Assembly: GCF_003710865.1 (NCBI RefSeq) | Contig: NZ_RHHO01000008.1 | Location: forward strand, 1 to 64,000 | Length of the DNA stretch: 64,000 nucleotides | Direction of reading: 5' to 3' | From: Brevibacillus borstelensis | Lineage (GTDB): Bacteria > Bacillota > Bacilli > Brevibacillales > Brevibacillaceae | Part shown: positions 18,229 through 26,231 of the stretch, in pieces | Layout of the letters: each line of letters begins with the position of its first letter | Position numbering within the stretch: the first letter of the stretch is position 1 | Position numbers and translations under genes: made by a program | The notes under the pieces: model-generated | Seen by the model: only the letters and a program-made list of their open reading frames with translations | Databases searched by the model: none | What the model was told of the DNA's origin: nothing

Positions 18229-18975
18229 ATGACCCCCATTTTGGTGATAGACCCGGGGCATGGCGGGATCGATCCGGGCGGCGGCTCCAATCAGCTCTTT
18301 ACAGAAAAAGAGAAAAATTTGCAGATTTCCCTTTACCAATACTCGAGATTTCAGACCCTGAACATTCCTGTTGCCATCACCCGAACCGGCGATACCACCC
18401 TGACGAGCGATGATCGCGCCACTCTGGTCAGAAACAGCGGTGCCCGCTATTGTATCTCCAACCACGTCAATGCCGGTGGAGGACGGGGTGCGGAGGTTAT
18501 TTACTCGATTTACTCCTCCCCTACATTTCCCCGTCTGATCCTCGATGACCTGGAAGCAGAAGGGATGCCGGGCCGCCGCATCTTTACCCGCACACTCCCC
18601 AACAACCCGAGCAAAGACTACTACTTCATGCACCGGGAGACCGGCAGTGTGGAGACAGTGATTATCGAATACGGCTTCGCCGACAATCCGCTGGATGCGG
18701 AAAAATTGGACCGGGATTGGCGAGAGCTCGCAGAGGGCGTGGTCCGTTCCTTTTGCGAATACACCAACCGTCCATACAAGCCGCCAACCCAGACAAATCC
18801 AGGAGACGGAGGAGGAGCAAACGTGCCTGAATGGAAGCAAGAAGCGATAGATTGGATGTTTAAAGAAGGCTTGCTTACAAACGAAGATTGGCGCCATGAG
18901 CCGGATAAACCGCTGCCTCTGTGGGCGGAAGCGGTCATCCTGAAACGGCTGTTCGAAAAATTGCGCACACCTTGA
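18229..18975 (+). CDS. N-acetylmuramoyl-L-alanine amidase (endolysin-like)
   Basis: A 248-residue Amidase_3 enzyme. Zinc ligands appear as IDPGHGGIDPG (His near residue 11), the Glu in LFTEKEKN and the His in SNHVNAGGG; the catalytic Glu is in VIIEYGFADN. It lacks a signal peptide, which is normal for phage endolysins released through a holin. The C-terminal segment after residue 195 (WKQEAIDWMFKEGLLTNEDW) is like the small helical module found behind phage and spore amidases. AGGAGG precedes the ATG, and a holin-like gene follows. Confidence 0.85.
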   Translation: MTPILVIDPGHGGIDPGGGSNQLFTEKEKNLQISLYQYSRFQTLNIPVAITRTGDTTLTSDDRATLVRNSGARYCISNHVNAGGGRGAEVIYSIYSSPTFPRLILDDLEAEGMPGRRIFTRTLPNNPSKDYYFMHRETGSVETVIIEYGFADNPLDAEKLDRDWRELAEGVVRSFCEYTNRPYKPPTQTNPGDGGGANVPEWKQEAIDWMFKEGLLTNEDWRHEPDKPLPLWAEAVILKRLFEKLRTP

Positions 18976-18991
18976 GCAAGGAGGGATTCTG

Positions 18992-19342
18992 ATGGGTTTT
19001 GACCTCGGTCTGATCATTGCGCTGGCTTTGGCCGCCGCTGCAAGCATGTCGGATTTTCTCCGCATACCAAAAAAGCTGCGCGGTTGGGTCGCCATGGTGC
19101 TCATCCTCGGTCTTTACATGGTCAATCAATGGATCTACAGCACGGGATTCGACTGGCGAATTGCCTTGCTGGAAGGCGGGACGGCTGCTCTGGCCGCTGT
19201 CGGCATCCACTCGACTGCCAAAAATACGATGCAGCAGGTCACCTTGCTCCGCAAGCGAAACGGTCAAAGCAGCCCCCCGGCAAAGGAGCAGGGGGAGACA
19301 GCCGCCTCACCCGGGTCAACTTCAGCCGATTGGAGAGTGTGA
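18992..19342 (+). CDS. Holin-like membrane protein
   Basis: A 116-residue protein with three hydrophobic helices (about 5-20, 32-49, 58-74) and a charged, hydrophilic C-terminal tail ending in a Gly/Ser/Pro-rich stretch, the layout of class I holins. The gene is 17 bases behind the amidase with AAGGAGGG ahead of its ATG. The pairing, not sequence identity, is the main evidence for holin function. Confidence 0.65.
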   Translation: MGFDLGLIIALALAAAASMSDFLRIPKKLRGWVAMVLILGLYMVNQWIYSTGFDWRIALLEGGTAALAAVGIHSTAKNTMQQVTLLRKRNGQSSPPAKEQGETAASPGSTSADWRV

Positions 19343-19343
19343 C

Positions 19344-20171
19344 TCATCCAAACTCGGCCAAATAGCGTGTCAACGGCGTTTCTGCCAAGCCTGAGTAGTT
19401 TTCACGTGCTGGTACGCTCACAATCTCGTCCTCCGGGAAGCGATAGGCGGTAAGCATCCCTCCAAACACGCATCCCTGGTCGATATTGAGCGTGCCATTC
19501 TTTCTTTCCGGCTCGGGACGAGGATCATGTCCCCAGACGATAAGCGGCTCGGCTTTTACCCGTTCGGCTGCCCAATCCCTGCGGATCGGTCTCCCGTCGG
19601 CCCCTGTCCCGGCTACATCTCCGTACCGACAATAGCTCTGGATGGAAGGAGATTCTTTTCCGATGTAATCATCGCGTATCCCCGCGTGAACCGCAACGAG
19701 GACTAGCCGTCCCTGATAGTGCACCATCATGTGCGAAGGGGAGGAAAACAGGAGTCTCCTGCTCTGCTCCTTTAATTGATCGGCCCTCCTGGCCCCGTAC
19801 TCCCGTTCGAATATTTGAAACTCGTCAGCTACCTTCTCGTCACCATGCGCCAGCATGACAGGGCGTCCATCCAGCCAGCGGGCAATTTTCCACCCGTGGT
19901 TGCTGTCCACCATCTCCGCCAGGCCCGCTGCCACATGCCGGATGAAAAACTGCAGCATCTTGATCGATTGTGGCCCGCGGCTTGTAATGTCTCCGAGAGA
20001 AAGGAGCTTCCGGCCCTCAGGATGCCGGTGGGTCCCGTCGTGACAACGTTCATATCCCAAGCGCTGCAAGAGTTCCATAAACTCGTCGTAACAAGCATGG
20101 ACATCGCCGACAATGTCGACACCCTGATCGGCAGCCATCATCCTGGAGCGTGTACGCGGTTTGTGCCTCAT
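19344..20171 (-). CDS. Metallophosphoesterase (PrpE-like)
   Basis: A 275-residue calcineurin-like phosphatase. Metal-site motifs are GDVHACYDEF, LGDITSRGPQS, SNHGWK, LAHGDEK and WGHDPRPE, matching the PrpE/ApaH-like group that splits Ap4A or phosphoproteins. The start is the ATG behind AAAGGAG; B. subtilis PrpE is somewhat shorter. It is convergent with, and only one base from, the holin-like gene. Confidence 0.82.
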   Translation of the reverse strand: MRHKPRTRSRMMAADQGVDIVGDVHACYDEFMELLQRLGYERCHDGTHRHPEGRKLLSLGDITSRGPQSIKMLQFFIRHVAAGLAEMVDSNHGWKIARWLDGRPVMLAHGDEKVADEFQIFEREYGARRADQLKEQSRRLLFSSPSHMMVHYQGRLVLVAVHAGIRDDYIGKESPSIQSYCRYGDVAGTGADGRPIRRDWAAERVKAEPLIVWGHDPRPEPERKNGTLNIDQGCVFGGMLTAYRFPEDEIVSVPARENYSGLAETPLTRYLAEFG

Positions 20172-20219
20172 AGCCCGTTCTCCTTTCCGCATCTTCTACA
20201 TTCTATGATTGCCAAATTC

Positions 20220-20246
20220 AAGCAAAAAAACTCACCCAAGGGGGTG
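20220..20246 (-). terminator. liaR terminator
   Basis: Minus strand ACTCACCC, short loop, GGGTGAGT and T7, downstream of liaR. Confidence 0.75.
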
Positions 20247-20303
20247 AGTCCGAATTAGCGGAAAACGGGATAGCCTATGGAAATAGAGGAGAAGGGCAAG
20301 CAA

Positions 20304-20933
20304 CTAATCCAGATGATGCGTATGTACGTAGATGGCCGCCTGTGTGCGGTCCTCGACGCCCAGCTTGGACAGGATGTTGCTGACGTGGGTCTTCACGGTC
20401 TTGATGCCGATGATCAGTTCGTCCGCAATCTCCTGGTTGGACTTGCCTTGGCCGATCAGCTTCAATACTTCCAGCTCGCGCGGCGTCAACTGTTCATGCG
20501 GCTGCGCTTCTTGTCCATGACGGAAGCGGGCCATGATTTTGCCGGCGACGCGAGACTCCAGGACCGGCTCGCCTGCGGCTGCCGCCCGGATCGCCCGGGC
20601 AATTTCGGCTGCACGCGAGGTTTTCAAGAGATAACTGAACGCTCCTGCCTCAATGACGGGATATACCTTTTCATCATCAATGAAGCTGGTCAAGACGATG
20701 ACTTTGCTAGCGGGGCAGGTTTCACGTACCCGCCTGGTCGCTTCCACGCCGCCGATCCCCTCCATCACGAGGTCCATCAAAACCACGTCCGGCTGCAGCT
20801 CGACAGCCAGCTTCACTCCTTCTTCACCGCTGGATGCTTCGGCTACTACTTCAATGTCGTCTTCAGTAGACAGATAAGCAGCCAATCCCATTCGCACCAT
20901 TTCATGATCGTCCACGAGCAATACGCGTATCAT
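20304..20933 (-). CDS. liaR: Envelope-stress response regulator LiaR
   Basis: A 209-residue NarL/FixJ-type regulator. The receiver domain has phospho-acceptor Asp in VVLMDLVMEG (about residue 54), DD near residues 8-9 and Lys in LLKTS; the HTH is LTPRELEVLKLIGQGKSNQEIADEL. It overlaps liaS by four bases (ATGA). Neighbouring liaS and liaF identify it as the LiaR orthologue, which activates the lia genes upon lipid II cycle inhibition. Confidence 0.92.
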   Translation of the reverse strand: MIRVLLVDDHEMVRMGLAAYLSTEDDIEVVAEASSGEEGVKLAVELQPDVVLMDLVMEGIGGVEATRRVRETCPASKVIVLTSFIDDEKVYPVIEAGAFSYLLKTSRAAEIARAIRAAAAGEPVLESRVAGKIMARFRHGQEAQPHEQLTPRELEVLKLIGQGKSNQEIADELIIGIKTVKTHVSNILSKLGVEDRTQAAIYVHTHHLD

Positions 20934-22051
20934 GTCAGCTCTCTCCCTTCCATTTCCGCTTGCAGCATGATCGGGATGCGCACCTCGATCTGCGTCCCTT
21001 TTCCGACTGCCGAGTAAATATCCAGCGAGCCGCCGAGCTCTGCCACCCGCTCCCGCATGCTTCTCAATCCGTACGAAGTCAGCTTCTCTCCCTCCGGATC
21101 AAAGCCGACGCCATCGTCTACGATGCGCAGCCTGACTTGCCCCTTCAGCGTAAACAGCTTGACCGCGATGTGGTTGGCACGGGCATGCCGGAGCGTGTTG
21201 GAGAGTGATTCCTGCAAAATGCGGAACAGATGGTCCTCGATTCCGCTCGGCAGGTTGTCCACTTCTTCGATCTCCCAGCTAATTTCCATCGCATTTTTGC
21301 GGGTCAGCTCTTCCAGCAGATCTTCAATGGCTTCCTTCAGTGCCTTGTTCTGCAAAGTCGCCGGGCGGAGGTGCAGCAGGAGCGCCCTCATCTCCGCCTG
21401 CGCAGCCGCGGCCATTTCTTCCACCAGCTCGATCTGCTGGGCAGCTCGCTGCGGATTTTTTTCGATCAGTCTTTTTAAGGCTGCAGTGGTCATCGCGATG
21501 GCAAACAACTGCTGGCTGACCGCGTCGTGCAGCTCGCGGGCCAGTCGCTGCCGCTCTTCGGTGACCGCTGTATGCTTCAATTGTTCCGCCAAAGCGGCGT
21601 TGTGATTGGACAGCCGTTGCAGGGAAGCGACCTGTTCTTCCCACTGGGCCGCCAGACGGTTCAGCTGCCAGCCCAGTTCACCGATCTCGTCCTCGCCCAG
21701 CTCAGGGACGCGCGAAGACAATATGCCGCGCCCCAGGCTGGTGGCTGCCTCCCAAAGCACCTGCAGTCTCTTTTTCAGCAAATTCCCGAAAATGTAGCCT
21801 CCGACCAACCCGACGACACTTGCTGTCAGGATCGCGAATGCAAACGAGGCCAGTTGTGTTTTCCAATCCAGCTTCTCCGGCAAATAGAGATGCAGGTAGG
21901 TCGCAAGCCATCTCGTGACGTCCGGGTCCCCGGCCACCACGAAATACAGAATCAAACTGCACAAAAAGGAGGCGGTAACCGCTCCTACGGCCAGCAGCAA
22001 ACCGTAGCGCACGTACTGCCATTGGATACTTGCCAACCGCTGTCGTCGCAT
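20930..22051 (-). CDS. liaS: Envelope-stress sensor histidine kinase LiaS
   Basis: A 373-residue HPK7 kinase. Two helices (about 15-39 and 65-87) frame a short extracellular loop, then HAMP (about 88-140), the H-box in RQRLARELHDAVSQQLFAIA with the phosphorylated His, and a HATPase domain with RILQESLSNTLRHA and DDGVGFD. The tiny sensory loop is typical of intramembrane-sensing kinases, which get their signal through LiaF. The gene overlaps liaR. Confidence 0.92.
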   Translation of the reverse strand: MRRQRLASIQWQYVRYGLLLAVGAVTASFLCSLILYFVVAGDPDVTRWLATYLHLYLPEKLDWKTQLASFAFAILTASVVGLVGGYIFGNLLKKRLQVLWEAATSLGRGILSSRVPELGEDEIGELGWQLNRLAAQWEEQVASLQRLSNHNAALAEQLKHTAVTEERQRLARELHDAVSQQLFAIAMTTAALKRLIEKNPQRAAQQIELVEEMAAAAQAEMRALLLHLRPATLQNKALKEAIEDLLEELTRKNAMEISWEIEEVDNLPSGIEDHLFRILQESLSNTLRHARANHIAVKLFTLKGQVRLRIVDDGVGFDPEGEKLTSYGLRSMRERVAELGGSLDIYSAVGKGTQIEVRIPIMLQAEMEGRELT

Positions 22052-22064
22052 TTGTCAGTACCCC

Positions 22065-22940
22065 CTAAATGTACTTGACTTTAACATCGCCGACGAGCAG
22101 CGAAATCTGTACATGGATTTTTTGCGCTTCCTGTTCGTACTGTTCGGAGCGGATCATCACGCTGCGATTGATGCCCCCCTGCCTATGGCCAAACACTTCC
22201 AGATCGCCGATGCGCACCTCCGCAGATACGGCTACTGGCATGTCTACCGGAACGTAAATAGTGACGTCCCCCACCCAACCGTCGACTATCAGAAACGCTT
22301 CATCATCCATCAGCATCGCCCGGGACAGATCTATGACAACATTCCCGACTCCGTGCCAGATATGCAACTGGCTTAGCTCAAAGCGGCCGGATGTCAAGTG
22401 AAAATCACCGATCAGCGAACTGCGGGAATCTTTGGGCGACAAAATGCTGCCAGGGCCCGCGGATGAAGCAGTCCATCTGCTTCTTTCCGTTCCAAATGGA
22501 TTGCGGTATCCCGCTTTCTGTCTCCAATGCCCTGATTGTTTGCCTGTTGCCGTATCTTCCGCTGAAGCAAAATTCGGATCAGCATCGGCTGCTTCGGCAG
22601 CCTCCGGTATTGTCGGCCGGATTCCTTTGTCAGCCGAACGCCCACGGATCAGCCGAAATCCAAAGTAAATGAACAAAAGCGGGATTACAAGCTGGAACAG
22701 ATCATCCATGCCGATATGAAGCCACATGTCCAAAGCAATCATGATGCCGAGCCCGGCCAGCAGGCCTCCCCGAACACGCTTGTGATTTCCCCACATCTGT
22801 ACGCCGAAATACACGAGAACCATCGGCCACAAATCAAAGAGGCCAAACGTGATTATATGCAAGCTGTCAAGAAAAAGGCCAATTCCTGTCAAAATGATCA
22901 AGACACCGACCGTCATTTTTTGTAAGCGGGACAATTTCAC
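22065..22940 (-). CDS. liaF: LiaF, inhibitor of LiaRS signalling
   Basis: A 291-residue protein with four N-terminal helices (about 9-105), a variable linker and a C-terminal DUF2154 domain (about 175-291) containing GRFELSQLHIWHGVGNVVIDLS and VYVPVDMPVAVSAE-type strands. In B. subtilis LiaF holds LiaS inactive without stress. The start is GTG behind AGAGGAGA. Gene order liaF-liaS-liaR is conserved. Confidence 0.9.
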   Translation of the reverse strand: MKLSRLQKMTVGVLIILTGIGLFLDSLHIITFGLFDLWPMVLVYFGVQMWGNHKRVRGGLLAGLGIMIALDMWLHIGMDDLFQLVIPLLFIYFGFRLIRGRSADKGIRPTIPEAAEAADADPNFASAEDTATGKQSGHWRQKAGYRNPFGTERSRWTASSAGPGSILSPKDSRSSLIGDFHLTSGRFELSQLHIWHGVGNVVIDLSRAMLMDDEAFLIVDGWVGDVTIYVPVDMPVAVSAEVRIGDLEVFGHRQGGINRSVMIRSEQYEQEAQKIHVQISLLVGDVKVKYI

Positions 22941-22970
22941 AAAGGTCTCCTCTCTTACGCCCCATGTCGG

Positions 22971-23534
22971 CTAATTTCCTACACTTCCGTCACGGCAAGT
23001 ATAAATAAACGCAGGCGGAATATTCAACGGCGTAAATGTGGTTTCTACCCGCTGAAAGCGCGTCTGCAGCTCAGCTTTCAGTTGGAGGGAGTATTGAAAC
23101 GTGATGAACAGGCCACCCGGAGCAAGGGCAGACTGGACTTCATCCAAGATCCCCGTCCGCAATTCCGCGGGAAAGTTGGCAAACGGAAGTCCGGAGATAA
23201 TGGCATCAGCCTTGCCAATCCCGGCCTTACTCATGTACTCTTGCAGCTTCAGTGCCTCATCCCACATCGTGATGCCGGGAAATCGGCGAGTCAGCATTTC
23301 GCGAAACAACGGATCTCTCTCCACCAAAATGTATTTGGTATCGAGCCTTTTTTTCTTTAGAATGCTTTCCGTAAAGGCGCCTGTTCCAGGCCCCAGTTCT
23401 ATAATCACGTCAGACTGATTCCAGTCCACGCTGCACAGCATCTTTTCGCATAAAAAACGAGAGCTGGGAATGATGCTTCCTACACGTCCTGGCTCCGCAA
23501 AAAATCGACGTAAAAAGACCATAAAGTCTGCCAA
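22971..23534 (-). CDS. Class I methyltransferase, phospholipid N-methyltransferase-like (COG3963)
   Basis: A 187-residue SAM-dependent methyltransferase. Motif I is ELGPGTGAFTESIL (about residues 46-59), then YILVERDP (motif II) and ISGLPFANFPAE, the motif region of the rRNA-adenine-dimethylase-like, PE-methyltransferase group. MADFMVFLRRFFAEPGRVGSI is typical of COG3963. The start is TTG behind AGGAGG. It occupies the position of liaG between liaIH and liaFSR, which suggests an envelope-stress role such as lipid headgroup methylation; this is inference. Confidence 0.8.
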   Translation of the reverse strand: MADFMVFLRRFFAEPGRVGSIIPSSRFLCEKMLCSVDWNQSDVIIELGPGTGAFTESILKKKRLDTKYILVERDPLFREMLTRRFPGITMWDEALKLQEYMSKAGIGKADAIISGLPFANFPAELRTGILDEVQSALAPGGLFITFQYSLQLKAELQTRFQRVETTFTPLNIPPAFIYTCRDGSVGN

Positions 23535-23547
23535 GGATAGAACCTCC

Positions 23548-23578
23548 TAGGGGAAAAGCAGCCTGCTTGGACAGGCTG
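23548..23578 (-). terminator. Terminator after the pspA/liaH gene
   Basis: Minus strand GCAGCCTG, 6-base loop, CAGGCTGC, TTTTCC. It should uncouple the strongly inducible liaI-liaH part from the methyltransferase-liaFSR part, as in B. subtilis. Confidence 0.65.
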
Positions 23579-23624
23579 CCTGGTTGCCACTTCCTATTCT
23601 ACACGAGATGCCTGATTCCTGTCG

Positions 23625-24320
23625 TTACTCCTGAACTTTCGCAGGCTCGGCATCCTTTTTGCTTTGCAAAGACGCTTTGATTTGGGCCAGCTCCTCATCC
23701 AGATCATTCTTTTCAAGGGACTCGAGAGCTTGCTCCAAACCAGCGCTGGTCTGGCGCCACTGGCCGCTCAGATTGGCTTCCGCTTCCATCCGCAGCACTT
23801 TTTCTTCCATCCGGGAAAAGCCTTTGCCGGCAGATTGATTGCCCATGCCGACAATTGCATGGTTCACTTGTTTTTGCGTTTTCGCTACTTGCGCTCTTGC
23901 CATCAGAGTGAATTTTTTCGCTCTCATTTTATAAAATTCTTCTTTCAGCTCGGCCAGCTTCTCGCGCATTTGCTGAGCGGCTTCCGATGCTGTCAGATAA
24001 AGGGCTTCGTATTCCTGGGCACGCAGCTCGTATTGCTTCTTGTCGGCCAAAGCCCGGCGCGCGAGCAGGTCTTCTCCTTCGGTCAGCGCCAGCTTCACCT
24101 GACGATCGCGTTTTTCCGCAAGCGCCACTGCCTCTTCCCATTGCTGGTGGAATTTCTTCTCCAGGGCCACTTGCTTCGCTACTGCCACTTCCACTTGTCC
24201 GATCTCCACTTCCATGTCACGCATGTACTGATTGAGCATAACCACCGGATCTTCCATCGAATCCAAAGCGTCATTCACAGAAGCCACCGTCAAGTCACGC
24301 AGTCGTTTAAAAATACCCAT
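23625..24320 (-). CDS. liaH: PspA/IM30 family protein (LiaH)
   Basis: A 231-residue, nearly all-helical coiled-coil protein beginning MGIFKRLRDLTVASVNDALDSMEDPV, the PspA/IM30 N-terminal helix that binds stressed membranes. Members form large rings that protect the membrane from proton leak. It follows the liaI-like membrane gene and has RBS AAGGAGG. Confidence 0.92.
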   Translation of the reverse strand: MGIFKRLRDLTVASVNDALDSMEDPVVMLNQYMRDMEVEIGQVEVAVAKQVALEKKFHQQWEEAVALAEKRDRQVKLALTEGEDLLARRALADKKQYELRAQEYEALYLTASEAAQQMREKLAELKEEFYKMRAKKFTLMARAQVAKTQKQVNHAIVGMGNQSAGKGFSRMEEKVLRMEAEANLSGQWRQTSAGLEQALESLEKNDLDEELAQIKASLQSKKDAEPAKVQE

Positions 24321-24407
24321 TTTTTAGTCCTCCTTATCATATCACAAGAAATTTGATTGTCATGTACCTTGCACTTTTCAGGTTTGTTTCATCACTTGTC
24401 ATCGATA

Positions 24408-24818
24408 TCAAGGTTGTTGCTTCTTGGCCATTCTGTGCTCCCAGCCGTCCAGAGCATCCTCTTTCAATACCTGCCGTGCCCACTGCCGCTCCCATGCTGT
24501 CGGCATGGAATCATGCGTCTTGTCACTGCGGCGGATAAAGCGGTACCCGAGGTAAATCACTCCGATAGCCAGTACGACATTGAACAGTAAATGCAGCTTG
24601 CCGATCAACATTAACAGCCCGAACAGAAAGATCAGTATCCCCCAGAAGCGGGAACCGGAACTGCCAATCACTTTACGGGCTCCGTATAACATGATCAGCC
24701 CGGGGATCAGCACACCGAGGAAATCGCCGCCATCGATACCGAGTTGGTCCAATAAGACAAACCCTCCGGTCAGCAGCAATGCGAGTCCAAGGAGCACCTT
24801 GCCAGACCGCTCACTCAT
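24408..24818 (-). CDS. LiaI-like membrane protein
   Basis: A 136-residue protein with three to four hydrophobic helices (about 7-25, 30-48, 57-72, 75-92) and a charged C-terminal tail from about residue 95. The layout fits LiaI/LiaF-TM-type proteins that recruit LiaH to the membrane. It is the first gene of the lia cluster behind a likely LiaR-controlled promoter; RBS GGAGGGAAG. Confidence 0.75.
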   Translation of the reverse strand: MSERSGKVLLGLALLLTGGFVLLDQLGIDGGDFLGVLIPGLIMLYGARKVIGSSGSRFWGILIFLFGLLMLIGKLHLLFNVVLAIGVIYLGYRFIRRSDKTHDSMPTAWERQWARQVLKEDALDGWEHRMAKKQQP

Positions 24819-24870
24819 GAAATGCTTCCCTCCAATCGACTATTTGTTGGTGTGTCAACCTTATGCCTTT

Positions 24871-24938
24871 ATTCTAGACGGGGCCAGTGTTCGACATAAC
24901 GGGCGAGCGGTTGGTTTTTGCCTCCGTCCCTGGACGGA
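24871..24938 (-). promoter_or_regulatory. Candidate LiaR-activated promoter of liaIH
   Basis: On the minus strand: weak -35 TTATGT (24894-24899), 17-base spacer, -10 TAGAAT (24871-24876). About 24 bases upstream of the -35 lies the perfect palindrome TCCGTCC-CT-GGACGGA (24923-24938), where an activator would sit. The poor -35 fits activator dependence. Assignment to LiaR is by position and symmetry. Confidence 0.5.
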
Positions 24939-24942
24939 TAAA

Positions 24943-25037
24943 GTGTCGTCCCCCAATCGGACAAGGGTCCCTCCTGATTAGGTTCAGCCCTTTTCCGGCG
25001 TGGGGTGAAGCCGTCTTGTAGCGGGAGAGTCCGACAC
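24943..25037. other. Unassigned structured intergenic element
   Basis: A GC-rich 95-base block closed by GTGTCG (24943-24948) and CGACAC (25032-25037) with internal pairing options such as GGAC-AAGG-GTCC and GGC...GCC. It lies between divergent liaI and the riboswitch-controlled peptidase gene and encodes no convincing protein. It matches no riboswitch class I can name. Confidence 0.35.
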
Positions 25038-25202
25038 ATCGTTTCCATTACTTATAGAAGAAAAACATCGCTTGCACGGTACTGCCGAAACGTTACAGCT
25101 TATGACAAAATATTGTGACGAAATCGTGAACAAGCATGGGTATAAAAAGGAAAAGTGGGACAAGTGTTGAATTGTGTGGAGGTGCGTGTAAAAAAACATC
25201 GA

Positions 25203-25325
25203 AAAATAGCCGAGTTCCGCTATGCGGAAACGGGGGACCCATTATCTTTGGGGTGAATGGCTGCGCTCTCGCAGTCTAGGGAATTCCTTTCGACCGAACC
25301 CTTCAGCTAACCTCGTAGGCTCAGG
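25203..25325 (+). promoter_or_regulatory. ydaO-type c-di-AMP riboswitch
   Basis: P1 pairs AGCC (25208-25211) with GGCT (25318-25321). Conserved blocks are CGGGGGACCC, TTTGGGGTGAAT and CCTTTCGACCGAACCC, ending in CAGCTAACCTCGTAGGC, the ydaO hallmark. The RBS AGGAGAGGAG begins about 3 bases after P1 and no terminator hairpin intervenes, so control may act on translation. ydaO RNAs bind cyclic di-AMP and commonly precede cell-wall hydrolase genes, as here. Confidence 0.93.
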
Positions 25326-25341
25326 AGAGGAGCAGTATCTT

Positions 25342-26001
25342 TTGCGCAAGACAGTAGTTTCTTTGCTTATTGCCGGGTTGCTTGCGATGGGTGCCAGTGC
25401 GGCGCATGCTCAGGAGGGAACCCCCCTGATGAATGTCGTCAATGATCTGTACGGTGTCCCTTACAAGTCTTCCGGTACCACGAAAAAGGGCTTTGACTGC
25501 TCCGGTTTTACACGCTATGTGTTTGATGCGCTAGGTGTAGATTTGCCTCACAATTCTTCTTCTCAGTACCAAGTCGGCCAACCGGTTAGCCGCAAAGATT
25601 TGCAGCCCGGCGACCTCGTCTTCTTCAAGACGAATGGAAGAAGCATTTCCCACGTAGGAATCTACATCGGCAATGACACGTTTGTGCACTCGGAATCTGG
25701 CAGAGGCGTCGTCAATACCAAATTGAGCGACCCTTACTACTGGAGCAAACGCTATGTAGGAGCCAAGCGAATCGCTGCTCCGGCACTCCAGGCGAAAGCC
25801 ACCGACACTCCTCCAGCCAAGAAAGCGGTACAAGCGGCTTCCTTGCCTGAAGCACAACCAGAACAACAAGCGAAAGCGCCCGAGGCAGCTCAACCAGAGC
25901 AACAGCCTGGGCAGCAGGCAGCAGCTGCAGCTGAGACACCAGTTGAGACACATACAGTGCCACAGCCGGAACAACAGCCGGAAGCGCAGCCTAGCAAGTA
26001 A
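25342..26001 (+). CDS. Secreted NlpC/P60 peptidoglycan endopeptidase
   Basis: A 219-residue protein: signal peptide to about residue 24 (ASAAHA-QEG), then an NlpC/P60 domain with catalytic Cys in FDCSGFTRYVF, His in ISHVGIYIG and the third polar residue His in FVHSES, then a repetitive Pro/Gln/Glu/Ala tail from about residue 150. It should cut D-Glu-DAP bonds in peptide stems. An upstream in-frame ATG lies inside the riboswitch, so the TTG at 25342 behind AGGAGAGGAG is the true start. Confidence 0.88.
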   Translation: MRKTVVSLLIAGLLAMGASAAHAQEGTPLMNVVNDLYGVPYKSSGTTKKGFDCSGFTRYVFDALGVDLPHNSSSQYQVGQPVSRKDLQPGDLVFFKTNGRSISHVGIYIGNDTFVHSESGRGVVNTKLSDPYYWSKRYVGAKRIAAPALQAKATDTPPAKKAVQAASLPEAQPEQQAKAPEAAQPEQQPGQQAAAAAETPVETHTVPQPEQQPEAQPSK

Positions 26002-26011
26002 GTGCAAGCAC

Positions 26012-26053
26012 AAAAATGAAAGCCAGGGACGTTAGGTCTCTGGCTTTTTCTGA
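26012..26053 (+). terminator. Terminator after the NlpC/P60 gene
   Basis: AAAGCCAGgGAC, GTTAG loop, GTCtCTGGCTTTTTC. Confidence 0.8.
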
Positions 26054-26231
26054 CGAAATTTAGCACCTGGTGTCAATAGGAAGTAACACCCGCTATTCTT
26101 CATTATATGTCCTTTTTCCTGCCGGAACACGCTGGTAACGTTTGGTTTCTTTGTCCTTCACCAGTCAAACCGTGTTATGATAGGAGAGAATACAAATATT
26201 CAGGAGATTTGAGGTTACTGGGGGAGTACCT

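Noticed and set aside
18106-19104. Minus-strand frame of 332 codons
   Set aside because: Mirror of the amidase and holin-like genes, which carry the real motifs.
25222-25341. Upstream in-frame start for the NlpC/P60 gene
   Set aside because: The extra 40 codons are riboswitch sequence; the TTG after the RBS and the signal peptide mark the real start.
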